A stretch of DNA of 64,000 nt from CAZHCA01 sp964530825 (GTDB lineage: Bacteria; Bacteroidota; Bacteroidia; Chitinophagales; Saprospiraceae). Each line of letters begins with the position of its first letter. The first letter of the stretch is position 1. Below the pieces are notes generated by a model. That model was not told where the DNA came from. It did not search any database and worked only from the letters and a program-made list of their open reading frames with translations. The DNA is taken from contig CAZHCA010000012.1 in assembly GCA_964530825.1 (NCBI GenBank), positions 62,001 to 126,000 of the forward strand, in the 5' to 3' direction. Shown here one piece after another: positions 16,841 to 25,939 of the stretch. The translations under genes and the position numbers were made by a program.

Positions 16841-18748
16841 ATGAACAATCCATTCCTTTGGGTAGGTATACTCCTTCTGGGGCTATTTTTGAGTAGCTGC
16901 CAACCCGACACATCCGGCACCCAGGAGCCTGAAAAGACCGACAGCATCTCCGCTATGATTGGCAATCTGGAAATTGACTATACCGACCCGCACAGTTATG
17001 CTCGGCCGGAAGAAGCTAAAACCAAGCACCTCAGCCTCAACCTGACGGTCGACTTCGACAACCGGCAGCTAAAGGGCTATGCCCGTTACCGCATCCAGCA
17101 CGAAGGAGCAGATAGCATCATTCTGGACACGCGCAATCTCGATATCCAAAGGGTGACACTAGGCGAGGACGACCGGCCTACTGCATTCCGCCTGGGTAAA
17201 TCGGACTCCATCCTGGGCTCTCCCTTGGTCATCGCCATCGACTCTACAACCGAGTTGCTTACGGTATATTACAGGACCACCCCCGAAGGTGCCGCCGCCC
17301 TCGACTGGCTGGCACCCGAACAGACCCTTGGCAAGCAGGCGCCCTTCTTGTTTACCCAAGGGCAGGCCATTCTTACCCGCACCTGGATACCCACTCAAGA
17401 CAGCCCCGGCATTCGCATTACCTACGACGCCGAGGTACGCGTCCCCTCCGGAATGATGGCCGTAATGTCGGCTACCAACCCGAAGCGGATTAACGACAAC
17501 GGCCGTTACACCTTTGAAATGAAGCAACCCATCCCTCCCTACCTTTTGGCACTGGCAGTAGGCGACCTGCGTTTCATGCGAGTCGGACCACGCACGGGTG
17601 TTTACGCCGAACCGGCTCTCGTAAATGCCGCCGTTTTCGAAATGATCGACATGGAACGGATGCTCGAGCAAACCGAGACCATGTACGGGTCTTATCTGTG
17701 GGAGCGTTACGATGTGATCTTTCTGCCGCCTAGTTTTCCCTTCGGCGGTATGGAAAACCCGCGGCTGACTTTTGCTACTCCAACCATTATCGCGGGCGAC
17801 CGTTCGCTGGTTTCTCTTATCGCACACGAGCTAGCCCACTCTTGGTCGGGCAACCTGGTCACCAACGCTACCTGGAACGATTTCTGGCTCAACGAGGGAT
17901 TTACGACCTATATCGAGAACCGCATTATGGAAGGAGTCTACGGTAAAGAATACGCCGATATGTTAGCACTGCTCGGTTACCAGGACCTGCAACAAACGGT
18001 AGAAGAGCTCGGGGAAGACAGCAAAGACACCCACCTTAAGCTCGATTTGGCCGGACGCGATCCAGACGAAGGAATGACGTACATCGCCTACGAAAAAGGT
18101 GCCAATTTCTTGCGTATGCTTGAGCAGGAGGCTGGCCGCGACACCTTCGACCAGTTTATCCGCGATTACTTTGAAGCCTATCAATTCAAAAGCCTGACTA
18201 CAGAGGAGTTTTTGGTCTACCTCAACGATCACCTGCTACAACCGAACGATCTCAATGTTAATGTTGAGGAATGGGTTTATGGCCCCGGCATCCCCAGCAA
18301 TGCCGTCGTTCCTACTTCGAGCAAATTCAATACGGTGGAAGCCAAAGCCCAATCTTTTCTGGACGGCGGTGCAGCCTCCGCTTTAAACCCCGATGATTGG
18401 ACCACCCACGAATGGTTGCACCTGATCCGGAATTTACCTGCTGACCTGCCCGTCGATCGTATGCGCGAGCTGGATGAGGCCTATGAATTGTCTGCTTCCG
18501 GCAACGCTGAAATTGCCGCCGCCTGGTTTGAACTGGCTATTCAAACCGGATACGCCCCCCAAATTATAGATCGCATTGAGCGTTTTCTGGTCTACGTAGG
18601 CCGCCGCAAGTTTCTGACACCACTCTACAAAGCCATGATGGAGAACGGCCAGCAGTCTACTGCGCGCAAGATTTACCAGAAAGCCCGGTCCAACTACCAC
18701 ACTGTAAGTCGTAACACCATCGACGGCATAGTAAAGGTGGAGGGATAA
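16841..18748 (+). CDS. M1 family aminopeptidase lipoprotein
   Basis: A 635-residue zinc aminopeptidase of the leukotriene A4 hydrolase/aminopeptidase N type. The start is ATG 16841; an in-frame TTG at 16802 precedes the signal. Lipobox FLSSC anchors it to an envelope membrane. The catalytic HEXXH is H329-E330-L-A-H333 with the third zinc ligand E352 in WLNEGF, 19 residues after H333 as required. The substrate-binding GxMEN motif reads GGMENP. A C-terminal helical domain (about 520-635) resembles the leukotriene-hydrolase C domain. It should release N-terminal residues from peptides outside the cytoplasm. It is monocistronic and followed by a terminator. Confidence 0.92.
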   Translation: MNNPFLWVGILLLGLFLSSCQPDTSGTQEPEKTDSISAMIGNLEIDYTDPHSYARPEEAKTKHLSLNLTVDFDNRQLKGYARYRIQHEGADSIILDTRNLDIQRVTLGEDDRPTAFRLGKSDSILGSPLVIAIDSTTELLTVYYRTTPEGAAALDWLAPEQTLGKQAPFLFTQGQAILTRTWIPTQDSPGIRITYDAEVRVPSGMMAVMSATNPKRINDNGRYTFEMKQPIPPYLLALAVGDLRFMRVGPRTGVYAEPALVNAAVFEMIDMERMLEQTETMYGSYLWERYDVIFLPPSFPFGGMENPRLTFATPTIIAGDRSLVSLIAHELAHSWSGNLVTNATWNDFWLNEGFTTYIENRIMEGVYGKEYADMLALLGYQDLQQTVEELGEDSKDTHLKLDLAGRDPDEGMTYIAYEKGANFLRMLEQEAGRDTFDQFIRDYFEAYQFKSLTTEEFLVYLNDHLLQPNDLNVNVEEWVYGPGIPSNAVVPTSSKFNTVEAKAQSFLDGGAASALNPDDWTTHEWLHLIRNLPADLPVDRMRELDEAYELSASGNAEIAAAWFELAIQTGYAPQIIDRIERFLVYVGRRKFLTPLYKAMMENGQQSTARKIYQKARSNYHTVSRNTIDGIVKVEG

Positions 18749-18769
18749 AAAAACGCAACTCCAGCCCGT

Positions 18770-18808
18770 AGAGGCCACCGTGTAAATTACGCGGCGGCCT
18801 CTCTTTTT
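18770..18808 (+). terminator. Intrinsic terminator of the aminopeptidase gene
   Basis: AGAGGCC (18770-18776) pairs with GGCCTCT (18796-18802), followed directly by a C and five T residues. Confidence 0.8.
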
Positions 18809-18877
18809 GCTTGTTTATTGAAAAAAATCAATTACATTCCATTGCTTTTTCAAGATTAAAAAAAGCGTGCTTTCATT

Positions 18878-19636
18878 ATGGATTTTTCGGGCCAACACGT
18901 ATTGATTACCGGCGGCTCGCGCGGCATCGGCAGAGCGACCGCCATTGCGTTCGCCGAAAGCGGTGCTAAAGTAGCAATCAATTTCCAGCACAATGAGCAA
19001 GCCGCCGCCGAAACGATTGAATTGCTCGATGGCCAAGATCACTTTGCCATCAAAGCGGATATAAGCCATCCAAAAATGGTGTCGCAACTCGTCGATACCG
19101 TGGTACGCGAATATGGGAAAATCGATATCTTGGTCAACAATGCCGGTATTTTTGTCCACCACCCTATCGACGATGTCGATTACAAAACGTGGCAACAATG
19201 TTGGCAACGAACGCTGGATATCAACCTACTAGGCCCCGCCAACCTCTGCTATTGCGTAGCCCAGCATATGATTAAGCACGGAGGCGGGCGCATTATTAAT
19301 GTGTCTTCGCGGGGCGCTTTCCGCGGCGAACCGGAACACCCGGCTTACGGAGCCAGCAAAGCGGCCCTGAATGCTATGAGCCAATCCCTGGCCATTGCAC
19401 TGGCCAAACACCAAATCTACGTAGGGGTCGTTGCCCCTGGATTTGTAGATACGGAAATGACGCGAGAGATCCTTACCGGGTCGGAAGGGGATAAAATCCG
19501 CCAGCAAAGTCCCCTTCGGCGAGTCGCCAAACCGGAAGAGGTCGCATACTCTATACTATTTTTAGCCTCGCACGGTGCTGAGTTTAATACGGGCGGCATT
19601 CTCGATATCAACGGGGCCTCCTACCTCAGGACCTGA
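18878..19636 (+). CDS. SDR family oxidoreductase (FabG-like)
   Basis: A 252-residue classical short-chain dehydrogenase/reductase. The cofactor loop TGGSRGIG is at residues 11-18, NNAG follows near 87, and the catalytic Ser-Tyr-Lys set is in NVSSRGAF and YGASK. The C-terminus has PGFVDTEMT and the usual GGILDINGA tail. A basic residue soon after the Gly motif hints at NADP(H). Likely a 3-oxoacyl reductase or related alcohol dehydrogenase; substrate cannot be read. Its stop overlaps the 3' end of the opposite-strand gene by 16 bp. Confidence 0.88.
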   Translation: MDFSGQHVLITGGSRGIGRATAIAFAESGAKVAINFQHNEQAAAETIELLDGQDHFAIKADISHPKMVSQLVDTVVREYGKIDILVNNAGIFVHHPIDDVDYKTWQQCWQRTLDINLLGPANLCYCVAQHMIKHGGGRIINVSSRGAFRGEPEHPAYGASKAALNAMSQSLAIALAKHQIYVGVVAPGFVDTEMTREILTGSEGDKIRQQSPLRRVAKPEEVAYSILFLASHGAEFNTGGILDINGASYLRT

Positions 19637-20523
19637 GACGAAAATGCGGGCAAATGTCGCAACCGTTGCTGTAACCTGGATAAACTCACTTTTTCCATCG
19701 GTACCTGGATGACCCCCGCTTCCGGTTTTGCTATGTGCAAGGCGCCGTAGTATAGGTGTTCGTGTTCAAAGCCGATCGATAAAGCCGTGAAGCCTCCGGT
19801 GGCCGGAAATTTTGTCGACAGAAACTTGCCATCTTTTCCGTACAATGGTAACAAGGTATGGTAACGGTCGAAAACTAAATAGGCGGATTGTTCCGTAAAT
19901 GTTACCCCGGGATGCATCGCTCGCATCCCCAAGTGTACCAGATTTTTTCGCCTGAGCAGGGGCCGTCCGATATGGTACCAGCCTAATTTTTTAAATACCC
20001 CGCTTAGGTAATGGCCATTTTTCTTTTGCGGCGGCGACAACACCCCACCCGAGCGCTTCCATTCCATAAACGGCAACCGGTCGAGAAGATGGATGTCGGA
20101 AGTGCTCTCTTGATACAGCCGCAGGCCGTTGCTGGATTTCCATTCCGGCGGCAACGAAAAAGTAAATGCGACCGGTTCGGATAATTGCAAAGGTCGGTCC
20201 CCCATCGATGCTTCGAGAAGACAAGTGCATAAACCGTTCAGTAACCGCCCTTCGGCAAGAGTAGCTTTGCCATTAAGCAACAGGTGTAACTTATGAGTTA
20301 ATACCTTTAGGCGAAAAGTTACCGGCTGGTCGATCGTGCCCCCTTCGGCATTTGAAAATGCATAGGGTGGCACCTGCAGGTGCAAGCCCATGGCAGGAGC
20401 CGTCAGATGGTGAGCGCGTTGCGGCGCTAGAAGAAAAGTCTCAAATTGAGGACCAATTTGTTCGGTCAGGGGTATTAACTTTCCACGCCCGATGGGCGGC
20501 GGAGCTATCAACGATGTACGCAT
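19621..20523 (-). CDS. Bacteroidota protein with a ZU5-like domain
   Basis: A 300-residue protein if translation starts at the ATG at 20523 (MRTSLIAPPPIGRGK); the frame is open to a TTG at 20655 but no signal peptide is gained. Residues about 48-130 (LHLQVPPYAFSNAEGGTID...VTFRLKVLTHKLHLLLNGKATLAEGRLL...PLQL) match a pattern seen in Bacteroidota envelope proteins with ZU5-like beta-sandwich domains (a Pro-x-x-Ala-Phe strand, then a variable threefold strand set). The rest is beta-rich with no motif I recognise. It overlaps the SDR gene tail-to-tail and is divergent from rarA. Function unknown; absence of a clear export signal is unusual for this domain type. Confidence 0.5.
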   Translation of the reverse strand: MRTSLIAPPPIGRGKLIPLTEQIGPQFETFLLAPQRAHHLTAPAMGLHLQVPPYAFSNAEGGTIDQPVTFRLKVLTHKLHLLLNGKATLAEGRLLNGLCTCLLEASMGDRPLQLSEPVAFTFSLPPEWKSSNGLRLYQESTSDIHLLDRLPFMEWKRSGGVLSPPQKKNGHYLSGVFKKLGWYHIGRPLLRRKNLVHLGMRAMHPGVTFTEQSAYLVFDRYHTLLPLYGKDGKFLSTKFPATGGFTALSIGFEHEHLYYGALHIAKPEAGVIQVPMEKVSLSRLQQRLRHLPAFSSQVLR

Positions 20524-20700
20524 GGGTAGTGTTTTCTCAAGTGGTTCCGAGCTTGCTGGTGGAGCAAGTACGGGGAATTGCTTTCTGATAACGAGTAGAA
20601 TAACCTCTGAGAAAACCGGTGAGTGAGAAAAATGGCTGTTCCCGGCACTGAACAAAAATATAATAATCGATCAGATTTTCAAATTTGTTGAATACATAAT

Positions 20701-21960
20701 ATGAAGCCACTTGCCGAGCGTATGCGTCCCACGGCCCTTTCCGATTACGTGGGTCAAGATCACCTGGTGGGTCCGGAAGGAGGGCTGCGGCAGGCGCTGC
20801 AACACGGTCAATTGCCCTCTTTTATCCTTTGGGGGCCTCCAGGGGTGGGCAAAACGACATTGGCACGCGTAATTGCAAATGAACTAGACCGCCCCTTCCA
20901 CACCCTGAGCGCCATTAGCTCGGGGGTGAAAGATGTGCGGGAAACCATTGCCAAAGCCCGCAAACAGCAATTTTTTGACCGGCCCAATCCAATTCTTTTT
21001 ATCGACGAAATCCATCGTTTCAGCAAGGCGCAGCAAGACTCTTTGCTTGGAGCGGTGGAGGAAGGAACAATCACCTTGATAGGCGCCACAACTGAAAACC
21101 CCTCCTTTGAGGTGATTTCGGCGCTGCTGTCCCGCTGCCAAGTATACGTGCTTGAGCCGCTGTCTGCCGACATATTGAAGCAGATGGTTGACAAAGCGCT
21201 TACCGAAGACGAATTACTGCGAAATGAAGCGGTGGCGGTCGAATCGTACGATGCTTTACTGCATTTTTCCGGGGGCGATGCTCGCAAACTTTATAACGCC
21301 CTGGAATTGGTCGTTCATACACATACAGAGCGTCCGCTGAAGATAACCGATGAAATGGTGGGTAAAATTATCCAGGAAAATCCAGCCCAATTCGACAAGA
21401 GCGGCGGGCAACATTACGATATTGCTTCAGCGTTTATCAAATCTATCCGGGGCAGCGATCCCGATGCAGCAGTGTACTGGCTGGCGCGCATGATCGAGGG
21501 TGGCGAAGAAGTCAAATTTATAGCGCGGCGGATGATGATCGCGGCAGCAGAAGATATCGGCCTGGCCAATCCCAATGCTTTGTTGATGGCCACCACTGCC
21601 TTCCAGTCGGTCCAGGCCGTTGGATTGCCAGAAGCGCGAATCATTTTAAGCCAGGCCGTCATTTACCTGGCGACCGCTCCCAAAAGTAATTCTGCCTATT
21701 TGGCCATCAACGAAGCGCAGGACTTGGTGCGTAAGACCGGCAACTTGGCCGTACCGCTACACCTGCGCAATGCGCCTACCCAGCTGATGAAGTCGCTGGG
21801 CTACGGCAAAGCATACCAATACAGCCACGATTACCCGGACAACTATGTCGAACAGGATTACCTACCGGAAGAAATCCGTTCGGTAGAGTTGTACCGGCCG
21901 CAAAAGAATGCAGCAGAGGATAAGATCCGATTGAATATCAGGAAGAAACGCTCAGGTTGA
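20701..21960 (+). CDS. rarA: Replication-associated recombination protein A (RarA/MgsA)
   Basis: A 419-residue clamp-loader-like AAA+ ATPase acting at stalled replication forks. Family start MKPLAERMRPTALSDYVGQDHL, Walker A GPPGVGKT at 45-52, Walker B ILFIDEIHRF near 98-107, sensor 1 IGATTENPSFEV, arginine finger region LLSRC, and the C-terminal MgsA oligomerisation part with SAFIKSIRGSDPDAAVYWLARM and SLGYGKAYQYSHD. Length and order match the family fully. It is monocistronic and convergent with the CotH-like gene. Confidence 0.95.
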   Translation: MKPLAERMRPTALSDYVGQDHLVGPEGGLRQALQHGQLPSFILWGPPGVGKTTLARVIANELDRPFHTLSAISSGVKDVRETIAKARKQQFFDRPNPILFIDEIHRFSKAQQDSLLGAVEEGTITLIGATTENPSFEVISALLSRCQVYVLEPLSADILKQMVDKALTEDELLRNEAVAVESYDALLHFSGGDARKLYNALELVVHTHTERPLKITDEMVGKIIQENPAQFDKSGGQHYDIASAFIKSIRGSDPDAAVYWLARMIEGGEEVKFIARRMMIAAAEDIGLANPNALLMATTAFQSVQAVGLPEARIILSQAVIYLATAPKSNSAYLAINEAQDLVRKTGNLAVPLHLRNAPTQLMKSLGYGKAYQYSHDYPDNYVEQDYLPEEIRSVELYRPQKNAAEDKIRLNIRKKRSG

Positions 21961-22018
21961 GCGCCCCCGCCTCGGCATTCATATCGGAACCAAGTGAAAT
22001 GTTCGTTAGTGCTGGGCA

Positions 22019-23098
22019 TTAATCGCCCTGCCGGACAGCAGTCTGAGTGGGCGGGTTAAACTGCTGATAATACGATTCCGGTTTGGCAGATTGAATTGCC
22101 TTTATCTTTTCGAAGAAGGAATCCATATAGATCAGCAGATCGTTGCGGACAATCTTTTTCAACGGCTTAAAATCTTTTACCAGTTTCTTCAACCGGTCCT
22201 CTTTTTCCAAAAATTCATGGATGGAGCGCTGGAAAATAGCATTCGAAGCCGGCTGTCCTAGAAAAAATCGTTCAGTAACATCGGATTGCCCAATTTCCGA
22301 ACGAGGTAAAACATAACTGGGACGCACAAATCCGGAAAAATCGAAGTCGTAGGGCACGTAGCAATAATCTATTGCTTCTTCGATCCGAACGGCTTTGATG
22401 TTGCGCAGCATGTCACAATTCCAATCTACATTGCCGATCATGTATTGGAACATCGCCATGAGGTTTTCCTCTTCCGGGTCGACTACTCGGTCGGGGAGGG
22501 AACGGCACTCATCACATTCCTCACCACCGACCCGCTCAGCCATCTCGTCGGTATCTTCGAGCACCATACCGTAGCGCTTGAGGTCATCCATTCCTCCCTG
22601 GGCATCGCGATAGGTAATCTCCAACAACTGGGTGCGGTAGCTAAGCGGCGTCATTTCTTCGAATAGCTGATAAGCCAGATACTCCTTTAAAACATTTTCG
22701 TTACCGAATACTTTGCCTTCAATGCAGTGCGTCACCAACTTTATGTCGTTATGGTCATTGAGTCCAGCTTCCTCCAGCTCATCTTTATCAAATTTGATTT
22801 TTATCGGCGGGAAATTACAAATCCGCTGCCGGAACTTTCCCCGGGGCTTCATGCGCACTTCGTAGCTACGCTCCTGACCTTCGCGATCTACAAAGGACCA
22901 GACAGCGGATTGGTACTCCTCCCGGTTGCGATCGTTGATCATACGCTGCAAATCCGTGGTCACAGTAACCCTTAGCACATCCGTATAGGCCATTTGTTCA
23001 AAAATGGTGACAGGGGTAGTCCCCTGGCCATACCCTACCCAGGGAGAGAACAATAACAATAAGAGAAAAAATCGTGTTATGGTATTAAGCCAGGACAT
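22019..23098 (-). CDS. Secreted CotH/HipA-like kinase-fold protein
   Basis: A 359-residue exported protein: ATG 23098 gives a good signal peptide (MSWLNTITRFFLLLLLF...GYGQG), with another in-frame ATG at 23122. The N-terminal part has a strand carrying RGKFR and FPPIKIKF. Further on, MIGNVDWNCDMLRN (residues about 220-233) resembles the catalytic loop of HipA/CotH kinases (Asp...Asn), and PYDFDFSG (249-256) resembles the metal-binding Asp motif. The layout recalls secreted CotH/Fam20-like kinases, though overall identity is not established and the nucleotide-binding residues are not obvious. Function unknown; inferred to phosphorylate an envelope or secreted target. Confidence 0.5.
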   Translation of the reverse strand: MSWLNTITRFFLLLLLFSPWVGYGQGTTPVTIFEQMAYTDVLRVTVTTDLQRMINDRNREEYQSAVWSFVDREGQERSYEVRMKPRGKFRQRICNFPPIKIKFDKDELEEAGLNDHNDIKLVTHCIEGKVFGNENVLKEYLAYQLFEEMTPLSYRTQLLEITYRDAQGGMDDLKRYGMVLEDTDEMAERVGGEECDECRSLPDRVVDPEEENLMAMFQYMIGNVDWNCDMLRNIKAVRIEEAIDYCYVPYDFDFSGFVRPSYVLPRSEIGQSDVTERFFLGQPASNAIFQRSIHEFLEKEDRLKKLVKDFKPLKKIVRNDLLIYMDSFFEKIKAIQSAKPESYYQQFNPPTQTAVRQGD

Positions 23099-23382
23099 AA
23101 TCCTAATTTTTTTGCAAGACATTTGTAAATTGCAGATTAATGTGATTTCAAACGGGTCTATTTCGTTCGCTTTTCATCCTTAGGGACGCTTGCCAGCAGG
23201 TAAAGTTGCTTCGAAGCTTGATAATTAGACGAACAGCCCATCCTTATTCTACGAACAAAGATAAACCCTAGCCGAATAATATTCCACTTTTTCAAAAAAC
23301 TACCCCTTTTTTTAAAATAAAATTCGGAACCCTATTTACAAAGCAAGAAAACCATCCTTTTCAACCAAGAACGCATAACAAA

Positions 23383-24579
23383 TTGGATCAGCTAGCGGGT
23401 AAGTGCCAAATAAAAGAAATCTATAAGCAACTCGGGGTATGGATACTCCTGGTTGGCATATTGGTCATGACGGCTTGTAGCGGTACTGCTCCGGCGGTCA
23501 CCAAGGGTCCGGCCGCACCCCTCACTGAACGACCAAAAAATGTCATTCTGATGATTGGCGATGGCTTGGGTTTGACCCAGATCAGTGCAGCCATGTACAG
23601 TAACAATAACCGGCTGAGTTTGGAAAGCTTTCCGGTCATTGGTTTCCATAAGTCCCACAGCAGTAATGAACTGATCACCGACTCAGCCGCGGGTGCCACG
23701 GCTTTTGCTTGTGGTGTAAAGACCTACATCCAATCCATCGGCATGGATGCCGACACCCTACCGGCCCGCAACATCATCGAAGAAGCCGAAGCCCACGATA
23801 TGGCCACCGGTCTGGTCGCTACTTCCACTATTGTACACGCCACCCCGGCGGCCTTCATCGCGCACCAGCCGATGCGCATTATGTACGAACAAATCGCAGC
23901 CGATTTTCTCAAAACCGAAATCGACCTTTTTATCGGCGGTGGAAAAAAATATTTTGACCGGCGCGACACCGACAATCGCAACCTTATAAAGGAGTTGGAA
24001 AACAAAGGCTACTTCGTTACTGATTATTTGAATTCCGAACTGAACCACATTCGTCTTCCCAAAGACCCCAAGGCGCAAAATTTCGTTCACTTCACCGCCG
24101 ATAAGCATCCCCTTCCCGTGTCGGCAGGGCGTAATTATCTGACTTATGCGAGTACCTTGGCAGCCAATTTTCTGGAACAGCACAGCGATGAGGGATTCTT
24201 TTTGATGATTGAGGGGTCGCAAATCGACTGGGCTGGTCACTCGAACGACGGGAACCTGGTTATTAAAGAATCGCTCGATTTTGATCGCGCCATCTCCGCC
24301 GTCCTGGACTTCGCCCGGAAGCGGGGTAATACCTTGGTCATCATCACTGCCGATCACGAGACGGGGGGCATGGCTATTCAGCCAGGTTCCAAATTTGGCA
24401 AAATCAAAACGGCCTTTACGACCAACGGACATACCGCCCAATTGGTACCGGTCTTTGCCTACGGCCCTGGCGCTGAACTTTTTGCGGGTATTTACGACAA
24501 CACGGAGATCTATTTCAAGATGCGTAAAGCTTTGGGGTTTTCCAGCCAGGATCTCCCCCCCAGCATCGGCAGCAAATGA
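23383..24579 (+). CDS. Alkaline phosphatase lipoprotein
   Basis: A 398-residue PhoA-type alkaline phosphatase. The first metal Asp is D60 in LMIGDGLG, the phosphorylated Ser is S101 in TDSAAGATAFACG, and metal ligands appear in EGSQIDWAGH, TADHETGG and TNGHTAQ. A hydrophobic stretch with lipobox LVMTAC (Cys32) indicates membrane anchoring. The start is taken as TTG 23383, since no ATG or GTG precedes the hydrophobic segment at a sensible distance; this start is uncertain. It should release phosphate from phosphomonoesters outside the inner membrane. Confidence 0.88.
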   Translation: MDQLAGKCQIKEIYKQLGVWILLVGILVMTACSGTAPAVTKGPAAPLTERPKNVILMIGDGLGLTQISAAMYSNNNRLSLESFPVIGFHKSHSSNELITDSAAGATAFACGVKTYIQSIGMDADTLPARNIIEEAEAHDMATGLVATSTIVHATPAAFIAHQPMRIMYEQIAADFLKTEIDLFIGGGKKYFDRRDTDNRNLIKELENKGYFVTDYLNSELNHIRLPKDPKAQNFVHFTADKHPLPVSAGRNYLTYASTLAANFLEQHSDEGFFLMIEGSQIDWAGHSNDGNLVIKESLDFDRAISAVLDFARKRGNTLVIITADHETGGMAIQPGSKFGKIKTAFTTNGHTAQLVPVFAYGPGAELFAGIYDNTEIYFKMRKALGFSSQDLPPSIGSK

Positions 24580-24682
24580 TCGCTCTTCCTTAAACCTTTT
24601 TGCTCGCCTTACCTTTAATGATCATATGCGATAGCCATACTTTTTACGTTCTGTCAACGCATCTTGTTGTTTTTATACTTAT

Positions 24683-24703
24683 TTTAATAAAGCTTAAATT
24701 AAA
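24683..24703 (+). promoter_or_regulatory. AT-rich dyad upstream of acyl-CoA dehydrogenase
   Basis: Arms TTTAAT (24683-24688) and ATTAAA (24698-24703) flank AAGCTT, about 37 bases before the ATG at 24740. It could be an operator for a fatty-acid regulator or simply AT-rich promoter DNA. Confidence 0.25.
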
Positions 24704-24739
24704 GTGACTCATTTATCGCCCTGACAAAATAAACCAATC

Positions 24740-25891
24740 ATGGATGTAGCAACCACTCTTGACAACTTGCAGCTCATTCAGGAAAGCGCACGCGACTTTG
24801 CCGAGACTTACATTCGGCCCCACTACATGGAATGGGACGAAAAGCAGATTTTCCCAAAAGAACTACTCCACCAAATGGGAGAATACGGGTTTCTAGGTGT
24901 GCTGGTACCGGAAATGTACGGCGGCGCCGGCCTCGGATACCAGGAGTATATTACGGTCATTGAAGAGATCGCCAAAGTTTGCGGTTCGATTGGCCTTTCT
25001 GTAGCTGCGCATAACTCCTTATGCACTAATCATATTCTGATGTTTGGCAGCGAGGAGCAAAAGCAAAAATACCTTCTCAAACTGGCTAGCGGTCAGTGGA
25101 TCGGCGCCTGGGGACTCACCGAACCTAACACGGGTAGCGACGCTGGTCGCATGAAAACCGTTGCCGAGAAAGACGGAGATTACTACGTCATTAATGGCGC
25201 TAAGAATTTCATTACCCACGGTGCCAGCGGCGAAGTGGCCGTCGTCGTAGTACGAACCGGCGAGCCGCTCGATAGCCACGGCATGACGGCCTTCATAATC
25301 GAGCGCGACACGCCCGGTTTCTCGGCCGGAAAGAAAGAAAACAAACTAGGCATGCGTGCGTCAGAGACAGCCGAACTCATTTTCGATAATTGTCGTGTTC
25401 ACAAGAGCCAAATTCTGGGTGAGGTAGGTGATGGTTTTATCCAGTCGATGAAAATCCTCGATGGAGGCCGCATTTCCATTGCCGCACTCTCGTTGGGTAT
25501 TGCCAAGGGTGCGTATGAAGCCAGCGTACAATACGCTAAAGAACGTGAACAGTTTGGCAAGCCCATTACTGAATTCCAAGGTATCGCCTTCAAGATTGCT
25601 GATATGGCCACCAATATCCAAGCGGCTGAACTTCTGACACGCAAGGCCGGTCACTTAAAAGACCAGGGTGAAAAGGTCACCAAGATTTCTTCGATGGCAA
25701 AATACTATGCCTCAGAGGCGGCGGTAGAAATTGCTACCGAAGCTATTCAAATCTTCGGTGGTTACGGTTACACTAAAGATTACCCAGTTGAGAAGCACTA
25801 CCGCGACGCCAAATTATGCACCATTGGGGAAGGCACCTCAGAAATTCAGAAACTGGTAATCTCTCGCCAGATTCTGAAAGGAGAGTTATAA
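24740..25891 (+). CDS. Acyl-CoA dehydrogenase
   Basis: A 383-residue FAD enzyme catalysing alpha,beta-dehydrogenation of acyl-CoA. Visible family segments are VPEMYGGAGLGYQEY, the FAD/acyl-binding WGLTEPNTGSDA, NGAKNFITHG, REQFGKPITEFQ and the C-terminal IQIFGGYGYTKDYPVEK. The catalytic Glu is in IGEGTSEIQKL, the position used by short-chain and related dehydrogenases. Short-chain or branched-chain substrates are likely; electrons pass to an electron-transfer flavoprotein. Monocistronic, followed by a terminator. Confidence 0.93.
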   Translation: MDVATTLDNLQLIQESARDFAETYIRPHYMEWDEKQIFPKELLHQMGEYGFLGVLVPEMYGGAGLGYQEYITVIEEIAKVCGSIGLSVAAHNSLCTNHILMFGSEEQKQKYLLKLASGQWIGAWGLTEPNTGSDAGRMKTVAEKDGDYYVINGAKNFITHGASGEVAVVVVRTGEPLDSHGMTAFIIERDTPGFSAGKKENKLGMRASETAELIFDNCRVHKSQILGEVGDGFIQSMKILDGGRISIAALSLGIAKGAYEASVQYAKEREQFGKPITEFQGIAFKIADMATNIQAAELLTRKAGHLKDQGEKVTKISSMAKYYASEAAVEIATEAIQIFGGYGYTKDYPVEKHYRDAKLCTIGEGTSEIQKLVISRQILKGEL

Positions 25892-25903
25892 CTACTTTCT
25901 ACC

Positions 25904-25938
25904 AAGGCAAAGGCGCCTTACGTGCCTTTGCCTTGATT
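25904..25938. terminator. Terminator between acyl-CoA dehydrogenase and DUF434 gene
   Basis: A perfect 11-bp stem, AAGGCAAAGGC (25904-25914) with GCCTTTGCCTT (25924-25934), and a short T-run after it. It lies between converging genes and may act on both. Confidence 0.75.
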
Positions 25939-25939
25939 T

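Noticed and set aside
17159..17827. 222-codon antisense ORF inside the M1 aminopeptidase
   Set aside because: The aminopeptidase has all catalytic motifs; the antisense product is without family features.
20524..20655. Longer N-terminus of the ZU5-like protein from TTG 20655
   Set aside because: Adds residues without a signal peptide or family similarity; the ATG at 20523 is preferred, though not proven.
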